NCBI GenBank assembly: GCA_021404985.1
Contig: QWHP01000239.1
Coordinates: 1 to 5,096, forward strand
Direction: 5' to 3'
DNA length: 5,096 nucleotides
Source of the DNA: Actinobacteria bacterium ATB1
GTDB taxonomy: Bacteria > Actinomycetota > Acidimicrobiia > UBA2766
Shown: piece after piece, positions 1 to 5,096 of the stretch
Position numbering within the stretch: the first letter of the stretch is position 1
How the letters are laid out: every line of letters starts with the position of its first letter
Program-made: the position numbers and the translations under genes
The notes under the pieces: model-generated
Database searches by the model: none
What the model was told of the DNA's origin: nothing
What the model saw: the letters and a program-made list of their open reading frames with translations, nothing else

Positions 1-1
1 G

Positions 2-1132
2 ATCGACATCGTGGCTCGCATCTGTGGGATCTGTCCGGTCGCATACCAGATGTCGGCAGTCCACGCGTTCGAGGACTGTTTCGGTGTCGAGGTCGATCCC
101 GCGGTCCGCATGCTGCGCCGGCTCATGTACTGCGGTGAGTGGATCGAGTCCCACACCCTCCACGTCTACCTGCTCCACGCTCCCGACTTCCTGGGCTACC
201 AGTCGGCAGTCGAGATGGCGGAGGACCACGGCGAGATCGTCTCTCGCGGCCTGCAGCTCAAGAGGCTCGGGAACGACATCCTCACACTCCTCGGCGGACG
301 TGCGATCCATCCGGTCTCCGTCCGGGTCGGAGGATTCTCCCGCGTGCCGAAACGGCGCGAGCTCGACGACCTCCGCCACATGCTCGCCCACGCGGTCGAA
401 TGGTCGGAGGCGACACTCGACTGGGTGTCAGGCTTCGAAGTGCCCGATTTCGAGCGCGAGGTCGAGCTCGTCTCGCTGGTGCACGAGGACGAGTACCCAC
501 TGAACCACGGCCGCATACGCACGACCCGAGGAACCGACGTCGCCAACGGGGCGTGGCGCGACGCGTTCGCTGAGATGCAGCTACCGGAGACGAACGCTCT
601 CCATGCCCGGACCTCGCAGGGAACGACATATCTGGTCGGGCCGTCCGCCCGGGTCGTGCAGTGCGCGGGAGCGCTGCATCCCAGGGCGAAGGCCGCGCTC
701 GACCGGACGGGTCTGGTGGAGCGGATCAGAGCCAATCCCTACTGGAGCATCGCTGCCCGGGCGGTCGAGATCTTGCACGCAGCGAGCGAGGCCGTGGACA
801 TCGTCGAGGCCTACAGTCCCCCCGCCAGCCCTGCCGTCGAGTGGACCCCACGTTCCGGAGTGGCGGCGTGGTCGACCGAAGCTCCCCGCGGCCTCCTGTT
901 CCACCGCTACGAGGTGGACGAGGACGGCAACGTGCGTAGCGCGCAGATAGTTCCGCCGACGAGCCAGAACCAGGGGATGATCGAGAGTGACATCGAGGCG
1001 TTCGTCCCCGGAGTCCTCGGGCTTGCGGTCGACGAGCTGACTCACCGGCTCGAGCAGCTCGTACGGAGCTACGATCCCTGCATCTCTTGTGCGACCCATT
1101 TCCTGGACGTGACCTTCGAGGAGCTCGGGTGA
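2..1132 (+). CDS. hyhL: [NiFe]-hydrogenase large (alpha) subunit, probable group 3b; 5'-partial
   Basis: This is the catalytic subunit that carries the Ni-Fe(CN)2CO centre and oxidises or produces H2 in the cytoplasm. The frame is open to the left edge: the residues before the GTG at 11 (I-D-I) belong to it, so that GTG is not the start. About 376 residues are present. Family members have roughly 420-430, so some 50 N-terminal residues lie outside. The first metal-binding pair is in RICGICPV (Cys codons at 23 and 32). The second is in DPCISCATH (Cys codons at 1079 and 1088), ending in the His after which the precursor is cut. Also seen are the family blocks GGRAIHP (around 292), EAPRGLLFHRY (around 880) and PPTSQNQ (around 955). 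The phrases PVAYQMSAVHA and DPCISCATHFL resemble group 3b (NADP-linked) enzymes rather than HoxH or membrane-bound uptake types. That subgroup, and with it the symbol, is inferred. Both metal-binding motifs use ordinary Cys codons. Confidence 0.93.
   Translation: MDIVARICGICPVAYQMSAVHAFEDCFGVEVDPAVRMLRRLMYCGEWIESHTLHVYLLHAPDFLGYQSAVEMAEDHGEIVSRGLQLKRLGNDILTLLGGRAIHPVSVRVGGFSRVPKRRELDDLRHMLAHAVEWSEATLDWVSGFEVPDFEREVELVSLVHEDEYPLNHGRIRTTRGTDVANGAWRDAFAEMQLPETNALHARTSQGTTYLVGPSARVVQCAGALHPRAKAALDRTGLVERIRANPYWSIAARAVEILHAASEAVDIVEAYSPPASPAVEWTPRSGVAAWSTEAPRGLLFHRYEVDEDGNVRSAQIVPPTSQNQGMIESDIEAFVPGVLGLAVDELTHRLEQLVRSYDPCISCATHFLDVTFEELG
1100..1129 (+). other. Predicted cleaved C-terminal tail of the large subunit
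   Basis: The ten codons after the His of DPCISCATH encode FLDVTFEELG and then the stop. In [NiFe]-hydrogenases the maturation endopeptidase cuts directly after this His (or Arg) once nickel is in place. The expected cut is therefore between the codons ending at 1099 and starting at 1100. The tail is acidic and hydrophobic, and shorter than the roughly 15-residue tails of enzymes such as E. coli HybC. The cut position is inferred from the family rule; the motif and tail are read directly. Confidence 0.8.
1119..1123 (+). promoter_or_regulatory. Ribosome binding site for the maturation protease gene
   Basis: AGGAG lies inside the last codons of the large-subunit gene, five bases before the GTG at 1129. 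It is the best Shine-Dalgarno match at any junction here. It supports the GTG start at 1129 over the in-frame ATG at 1087. Confidence 0.65.
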
Positions 1133-1590
1133 CACGTCACCTCCTTATATGCGGCGAGCCGATGCGAGGGGACGACGGGGTCGCCTTCGCGGCTCTGGAA
1201 AGGCTCTCCGAGACTCTCGTTCCCGACGTGGAAGTGAGACAGACACGAGCCCCTGCGCCGGACGACTTCATGGCGGTCGGCCCTTCCGACTGGTGCGTCG
1301 TCGTAGACGCCGTGAGGGGCCTCTCGCCGGGTGAGGTCATGACCGCGGGACTCGACGCCATCCTGGACGGGACCGCACAGGGGCCGGTGTCGACGCACAC
1401 CTTCCCGCTGCGGGACTCTCTGCGCATCGCATCGGCCGTCGCTGGTTGTCCGCCCGCTGGGCTCTTCGTCGGGATAGGCGGGAGGGACTTCACCCTCGGC
1501 CACGGCCTGTCCGAAACGGTGGTGGCAGCGCTCGACGATCTCGTCGATGCGGTCGCCGCAGCCCTCGAGCGCCATCCCGTGGGTGACTGA
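1129..1590 (+). CDS. Hydrogenase maturation endopeptidase (HyaD/HybD/HycI-type, peptidase family M52)
   Basis: This protein (153 residues) should cut the C-terminal tail from the large-subunit precursor after nickel insertion, in the cytoplasm. It begins with the family's first strand and loop, ICGEPMRGDDGV (residues 7-18). The three residues expected to contact nickel are present with family spacing: D16 in the DDG motif, D60 in VVVDAVRG, and H90 in STHTFPL. They match E16, D62 and H93 of E. coli HybD. The usual GN of the first loop is GE here (G9-E10). The length is typical (about 150-165). The GTG start overlaps the upstream stop as GTGA and has AGGAG five bases before it. An ATG at 1087 would add 14 residues unlike the family and lie deep in the upstream gene. 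Position directly after the large subunit suggests it is the dedicated protease. I cannot assign a specific symbol among hyaD, hybD, hycI and hoxW. Confidence 0.92.
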   Translation: MTRHLLICGEPMRGDDGVAFAALERLSETLVPDVEVRQTRAPAPDDFMAVGPSDWCVVVDAVRGLSPGEVMTAGLDAILDGTAQGPVSTHTFPLRDSLRIASAVAGCPPAGLFVGIGGRDFTLGHGLSETVVAALDDLVDAVAAALERHPVGD

Positions 1591-1823
1591 TGTGCCTCGC
1601 AGTGCCCGGCCGGCTCGTCGATGTCGAGGGCAGTGAGGCGGTGGTGGATCTCGACGGGATCCGCCGCCGCGTCTCGATCATGCTCCTCGCCGAACCCCCT
1701 GAGGTCGGCGACTGGGTGATCGTGCACGTCGGCTTCGCCATCTCGCTCCTCGACCCCGCCGAGGCCGAGGCCACGCTCGATCTCCTGCGGACCGCAGCCG
1801 ATCTGACAGACAGGGGCGGCTGA
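1590..1823 (+). CDS. hypC: HypC, hydrogenase assembly chaperone (HypC/HupF family)
   Basis: HypC is a small chaperone that binds HypD while the Fe(CN)2CO unit is built, then delivers that unit to the large-subunit precursor. The protein has 77 residues, normal for the family. It opens with the signature MCLAVPG: Cys2 becomes the N-terminal residue after Met removal and is the essential iron and partner-binding residue. The second conserved element, GDWVIVHVGFAIS (residues 40-52), carries the conserved His46. The middle is a small beta-barrel-like sequence (VVDLDGIRRRVSI). The C-terminus is a short helix rich in Ala, Glu and Leu. The start ATG overlaps the protease stop by one base (TGATG). 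Only a weak GGGTG lies upstream, so translation probably depends on coupling to the gene before it. A paralogue such as HybG is possible in principle, but the position beside hypD favours HypC. Confidence 0.97.
   Translation: MCLAVPGRLVDVEGSEAVVDLDGIRRRVSIMLLAEPPEVGDWVIVHVGFAISLLDPAEAEATLDLLRTAADLTDRGG
1812..1816 (+). promoter_or_regulatory. Ribosome binding site for hypD
   Basis: AGGGG lies within the end of hypC, six bases before the hypD ATG at 1823. It is a reasonable Shine-Dalgarno match and supports that start, which also gives the family N-terminus MRYVDEFRD. Confidence 0.5.
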
Positions 1824-2950
1824 TGCGCTACGTCGACGAGTTTCGCGACCGCGACCTGTGCACGGACCGGCTCGATGCGATCCGGTCCGTGGGCGCCGAG
1901 CTCGGCAGGCACGTCAAGATCATGGAGATCTGCGGGGGTCACACGCACACGATCTACCGGAATGGCCTGCCAGGGCTCCTGCCCGACAACATCGAGTTCG
2001 TGCACGGACCGGGCTGCCCTGTCTGTGTCGTCCCGATGGGCCGGATCGACGATGTCCGGCACCTCGTCGAGAACGATGGTGTGGTCCTCTGCACGTTCGG
2101 CGACGTCGTGCGCGTGCCAGGACGCAACGGATCTCTCCTCGAGGCGAAGGCGAAGGGAGCCGACGTCCGCATCGTCTACTCCCCAATGGACGCGCTGGAT
2201 ATCGCACGTCGTGAAGCGGACCGAGTCGTCGTCTTCCTCGCACTCGGCTTCGAGACGACGACACCTCCCACGGCAGCCACGATCCTCCGAGCCCGGGCTG
2301 AGGGAGTCGCCAACTTCGCCGTCCACTGCAACCACGTCCTGGTCAACCCCGCGATCCTGGCGATACTCGAGGCTCCCGGGCAGTCGATAGACGCGTTCGT
2401 AGGTCCGGGCCATGTGAGCGCGATCATCGGTACCGGGACGTACGAGTACGTCCCTCGGGAATGGGGCAAGCCGTTCGTCGTGTCGGGCTTCGAACCCCTC
2501 GACCTGCTCCAGGCACTGGAGATGATCCTGGTGCAGTTGCGCGAAGGGCGCGCAGAGATCGAGAACCAGTACAGCCGCGTCGTAACCCCCGGGGGCAACA
2601 GCCATGCCCAGGCCCTCGTCGACGAGGTCTTCGAGGTTCGCCCCCACTTCGAATGGCGCGGGCTCGGCTCCATCGCCAGCTCCGCCCTCGCCGTCCGGCC
2701 GGAGTTCTCGGACTGGGATGCCGAGGTCCGATTCGACCTGCCGGGTGTCCGGCTCGAGGATGCCCGCGCATGCCAGTGTGGAGAGATCCTGAAGGGGGCC
2801 CTGAAGCCGTGGCAGTGCAAGGTGTTCGGCACTGGCTGCACTCCCGAGCATCCGATCGGATCCTGCATGGTCTCCGCTGAGGGCGCCTGCGCCGCCTACT
2901 ACTCCTACGGGAGCCAAGGGTTACGCTCGGACGGGACCGTGGCGTCATGA
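1823..2950 (+). CDS. hypD: HypD, Fe-S scaffold protein for Fe(CN)2CO assembly
   Basis: HypD is the iron-sulfur protein that, with HypC, carries the iron while CN (from HypE) and CO are attached. It has 375 residues, the usual length. In order: the N-terminus MRYVDEFRD; MEICGGHTH with Cys37 (residues 34-42); HGPGCPVCVV with the Cys66/Cys69 pair (61-70); LGFETTTP (141-148); GPGHVSAIIG (194-203); and the Cys-rich C-terminal region that holds the [4Fe-4S] cluster, with Cys317, Cys319, Cys332, Cys339, Cys348 and Cys356 in ACQCGEILKG, CKVFGTGCTPEHPIGSC and VSAEGACAAYYSY. All expected Cys are present, so it should be functional. The block VHCNHVLVNPAI (167-178) resembles actinobacterial-type HypD more than the E. 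coli form, from memory. The ATG overlaps the hypC stop by one base, and the stop overlaps hypE by four. The last dozen residues lie beyond the conserved domain and include a rare TTA codon at 2921. Confidence 0.98.
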   Translation: MRYVDEFRDRDLCTDRLDAIRSVGAELGRHVKIMEICGGHTHTIYRNGLPGLLPDNIEFVHGPGCPVCVVPMGRIDDVRHLVENDGVVLCTFGDVVRVPGRNGSLLEAKAKGADVRIVYSPMDALDIARREADRVVVFLALGFETTTPPTAATILRARAEGVANFAVHCNHVLVNPAILAILEAPGQSIDAFVGPGHVSAIIGTGTYEYVPREWGKPFVVSGFEPLDLLQALEMILVQLREGRAEIENQYSRVVTPGGNSHAQALVDEVFEVRPHFEWRGLGSIASSALAVRPEFSDWDAEVRFDLPGVRLEDARACQCGEILKGALKPWQCKVFGTGCTPEHPIGSCMVSAEGACAAYYSYGSQGLRSDGTVAS

Positions 2951-4023
2951 GCGGTACCCGCGCCGAGGTGCCGCGCTCGATCTCGGAACGTCTCCGGGAC
3001 CGACCCGTCGTGCGAGATCGTGCGGTCACGTCGTCACACGGAGCAGGAGGCAAAGCGCAGGCGGCGCTGCTCGAAGGGTTGCTGTTCGAGTCGTACGGCA
3101 GTGACGAGCTGCGGCGCGAGGAGGACGGCGCGGTCCTCCACACCGCCGGAGCGGAGCGCCTCGTCTTCACGACCGATTCGTTCGTCGTCACCCCGCGTGA
3201 GTTTCCGGGTGGTTCCCTCGGCCGCCTCGCCGTGTTCGGGACGGTGAACGATCTCGCTGTGATGGGGGCCGACCCCCGCTGGATCTCCGTCGCCCTGATC
3301 CTCGAAGAGGGATTCGCGATGGATGAGCTGCGCAAGGTCGCCGACGACATTGCCGCGGCGGCGTCGGAAGCCGGTGTGGCGATCGTGACGGGCGACACCA
3401 AGGTCGTCGAGCGCGGCAGGGGAGACGGTGTCTACGTCAACACGGCCGGGATCGGGTTTCTTCCCGAGGGACTCGACCTGGGGGCACACAGGGTCGTGCC
3501 GGGGGACCGAGTCGTCGTGTCCGGAAACATCGGAGACCATGGGACCGCGGTGCTCCTCGCGAGAGGAGAGCTCGCCTTCGCAGGGGACGTTCGCTCCGAC
3601 TGCGGGACCGTGACGGAGCTGACGAGAGCGCTCCTCGAGGCCGCACCCGGAACGCGGTGGATGCGTGACCCGACTCGCGGCGGGCTGGCGTCGGTCTGCG
3701 CGGAGCTCGCAGCGGGAAGTGGTGCCGGGATCGTGCTGAACGAGACAGCGCTTCCCATCCGGCCCACGGTTCGGGCCGCCTGCGAGCTGCTCGGCATCGA
3801 CCCCCTGTACGTGGCGAACGAAGGCAAGGTCGTGGCCGTCGTGCCGGAGGACGAGGCCGATTCGGCGGTCGAAGCCCTGAGGAGGCTCGAGGGCGGTGGG
3901 GCCGCCGCAGTCGTCGGTACGGTGGCCGAGGACTCCGCGGGAGTGGTTCTCCTCGAGACCGCCGTGGGCGGCAAGCGTGTCGTGGACCAGCTCGTGGGTG
4001 ACCCACTTCCGAGAATCTGCTGA
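2947..4023 (+). CDS. hypE: HypE, thiocarboxamide dehydratase for cyanide ligand synthesis
   Basis: HypE receives a carbamoyl group from HypF on its C-terminal Cys, uses ATP to dehydrate it to a thiocyanate, and donates the cyanide to iron on HypCD. The protein (358 residues) is a PurM/AIR-synthase-type ATPase. It shows SHGAGGKAQ (residues 30-38), DGAVL (60-64), FTTDSFVVTPREFPGGSLG (74-92), GTVNDLAVMGA (98-108), the ATP-site GDTKVV (149-154), MRDPTRGGLASV (239-250), NEGKVVAVVP (291-300) and the C-terminus PRIC, with the essential Cys358 as last residue. About 29 residues precede the HGAGG block, against 7 in E. coli HypE. Starting at the ATG at 2947 gives an ATGA overlap with the hypD stop, the same style as other junctions here. 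A GTG at 3010 would give a shorter, E. coli-like protein. I prefer 2947 because some other HypE proteins carry a similar leader and no good ribosome site precedes 3010. Confidence 0.97.
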   Translation: MSGTRAEVPRSISERLRDRPVVRDRAVTSSHGAGGKAQAALLEGLLFESYGSDELRREEDGAVLHTAGAERLVFTTDSFVVTPREFPGGSLGRLAVFGTVNDLAVMGADPRWISVALILEEGFAMDELRKVADDIAAAASEAGVAIVTGDTKVVERGRGDGVYVNTAGIGFLPEGLDLGAHRVVPGDRVVVSGNIGDHGTAVLLARGELAFAGDVRSDCGTVTELTRALLEAAPGTRWMRDPTRGGLASVCAELAAGSGAGIVLNETALPIRPTVRAACELLGIDPLYVANEGKVVAVVPEDEADSAVEALRRLEGGGAAAVVGTVAEDSAGVVLLETAVGGKRVVDQLVGDPLPRIC

Positions 4024-5096
4024 TGGTGCGGGCAGCGCGCGAGGTGAGGATCGGCGGCGCCGTCCAAGGAGTCGGCTTCAGGCCCTTCGCCGTGCGTCTT
4101 GCCCGAGAGCTCGGGATCGCAGGCGAGGTCGGTAACGCCATCGACGGTGTCGTGATGACCCTCGAGGCCGACGAGGCGGACGTGGAGAGGTATCTGCTGC
4201 GTCTCGTCCACGAGCTCCCGGCTCCCGGCCGGATCGAGAGCTGTGTCGTCGTCGAGACAGACGCTGTCGGCCGTGTCGGCTTCGGCATCCGGGAGACGGT
4301 CGGTGGCGCAGGCGCGGTTGCCGCCCCCCCGATCGTGCCCGACACGGCGGTGTGCGCCGCATGCCTGGACGAGATGCGGGATCCCCGTGGCAGACGCCAC
4401 GGCTACGAGCTCGTCGGCTGTTCCCAGTGCGGTCCCCGTTACACCGTCACCCTCCATGCCCCGTGGCAGCGTGACGGCACCGTGATGCGTGCGTTCGAGA
4501 TGTGTCCCGACTGCCGTGTCGAGTTCGAATCCGCTGATGATCGCAGGTTCCACTCCGAGTTGAACGCGTGCGGGGCCTGCGGGCCGAAGGCGACGTTCCT
4601 AGGCCCGGACGGGGCCTGTCTCGAAGGGGAGGAGCCCGTCCGGGCTGCTGCCCTTGCGCTCGAGGCGGGCGGAGTTCTGGGCGTCAAGGGACTCGGGGGC
4701 TACCACCTCGCCTGCGACGCCACCTCTGATCGCGCGGTCGCGGAGCTCCGCCGTCGCAAACGCCGCCCGCACCGGCCCCTCGCCGTGATGGTTCCGGACC
4801 TCGAATGGGCGCGGGTGTGCGCGGAGCTCGACGCCGGCGCCGAAGAGATCCTCGTCTCGCGAGCCGCTCCAATCGTCGTCGTTCCCCAGCGGGACCCGAC
4901 ACCGATCGCCACGTGCGTCGCGCCGGGGATAGGTGACATCGGGCTGTTCCTCCCGTACACACCCATGCATGCGCTGCTTCTCGACATCTTCGCAGGGCCT
5001 CTCGTTCTGACGAGCGCGAACCACACCGACCAGCCGATCGTGTACGAGGACAAGGAGGCCGTGGAGCTCTTCCGGAGCGTTGCAGACGGCATCCTC
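4023..5096 (+). CDS. hypF: HypF, carbamoyltransferase of hydrogenase maturation; 3'-partial
   Basis: HypF breaks down carbamoyl phosphate, forms carbamoyl-adenylate with ATP, and passes the carbamoyl group to the C-terminal Cys of HypE. The frame is open from the ATG at 4023 to the window edge: 358 residues, about half of a typical 750. The N-terminal acylphosphatase domain (about 1-90) has VQGVGFRPF with catalytic Arg20 and, 18 residues on, Asn38, as in acylphosphatases. Next comes a double zinc finger, with Cys pairs 111/114, 133/136, 161/164 and 183/186. Their spacing is exactly the HypF pattern CX2C-X18-CX2C-X24-CX2C-X18-CX2C. The YrdC-like adenylation domain begins near 205 and shows VKGLGGYHLACDA (221-233), RRRKRRPHRPLAVM (243-256), LPYTPMHALLL (around 310-320) and LTSANHTDQPI (329-339). 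The C-terminal Kae1-like domain is outside the window. The ATG overlaps the hypE stop by one base (TGATG); only a weak GAGA precedes it. Confidence 0.98.
   Translation, partial: MVRAAREVRIGGAVQGVGFRPFAVRLARELGIAGEVGNAIDGVVMTLEADEADVERYLLRLVHELPAPGRIESCVVVETDAVGRVGFGIRETVGGAGAVAAPPIVPDTAVCAACLDEMRDPRGRRHGYELVGCSQCGPRYTVTLHAPWQRDGTVMRAFEMCPDCRVEFESADDRRFHSELNACGACGPKATFLGPDGACLEGEEPVRAAALALEAGGVLGVKGLGGYHLACDATSDRAVAELRRRKRRPHRPLAVMVPDLEWARVCAELDAGAEEILVSRAAPIVVVPQRDPTPIATCVAPGIGDIGLFLPYTPMHALLLDIFAGPLVLTSANHTDQPIVYEDKEAVELFRSVADGIL

Noticed and set aside
11..13. GTG at 11 as the start of the large subunit
   Set aside because: It lies only three codons before the essential RICGIC motif, and the frame continues to the left edge. 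Family members have some 60 residues before this motif, so the real start is outside the window.
1079..1099. Possible selenocysteine in the metal-binding motif, as in [NiFeSe]-hydrogenases
   Set aside because: The Cys codons of DPCISCATH are TGC and TGT, not TGA, so this is an ordinary [NiFe] enzyme.
1087..1128. Earlier in-frame ATG start for the maturation protease
   Set aside because: It would add 14 residues unlike the family, begin inside the metal-binding motif of the upstream gene, and ignore the AGGAG five bases before the GTG at 1129.
1490..2917. A 475-codon open frame on the minus strand opposite the protease end, hypC and hypD
   Set aside because: The plus strand here encodes HypC and HypD with all signature residues. 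The minus-strand translation has no recognisable motif and is the kind of long antisense frame that GC-rich codon bias creates.
4324..4330. Run of seven C in hypF, considered as a slippage or phase-variation tract
   Set aside because: The frame is intact across it, it falls in the Pro-containing linker between the acylphosphatase and zinc-finger domains, and short C runs are expected in DNA this GC-rich.
3432..4553. A 373-codon open frame on the minus strand opposite hypE and hypF
   Set aside because: It spans the hypE/hypF junction and is rich in Ser, Thr, Pro, Ala and Arg with no family resemblance. The plus-strand genes are unambiguous, so this is a compositional shadow.

Overview
The window is a single, gap-free block of six plus-strand genes for making a [NiFe]-hydrogenase. 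In order they are the C-terminal nine-tenths or so of a hydrogenase large subunit (2-1132, start outside the window), its C-terminal-processing endopeptidase (1129-1590), hypC (1590-1823), hypD (1823-2950), hypE (2947-4023), and the N-terminal half of hypF (4023 to the right edge, still open). Every junction is a stop/start overlap of 1 or 4 bases, so there is no intergenic DNA. I see no promoter, terminator, RNA gene, repeat, mobile element or CRISPR array.

The DNA is strongly GC-rich, with G/C-ending codons throughout and a GTG start for the protease. This suggests a high-GC bacterium. An actinobacterial or similar lineage is plausible from the style of the hydrogenase and HypD sequences, but the window does not prove it. 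The large subunit keeps both Cys pairs that hold the Ni-Fe centre. Its wording around them looks most like group 3b (cytoplasmic, NADP-linked, 'sulfhydrogenase') enzymes. That subgroup call is from memory of the family, not from a search.

The genes fit one assembly line. HypF and HypE make cyanide ligands from carbamoyl phosphate: HypF transfers the carbamoyl group to the C-terminal Cys of HypE, which dehydrates it. HypC and HypD hold the iron while the CN and CO ligands are attached, and HypC hands the Fe(CN)2CO unit to the large-subunit precursor. After nickel is inserted (HypA/HypB, not in this window), the endopeptidase cuts a short tail off the large subunit just after the His of its last metal-binding motif, so that it can fold closed and join its partner subunits. 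The small (Fe-S) and diaphorase subunits would be expected upstream of position 1, and the rest of hypF beyond 5096.

Nearly all diagnostic residues of the five maturation proteins are present, so the system looks intact. I found no sign of a previously undescribed system. The findings below are modest points about gene coupling, the processed tail, start choice and codon use.
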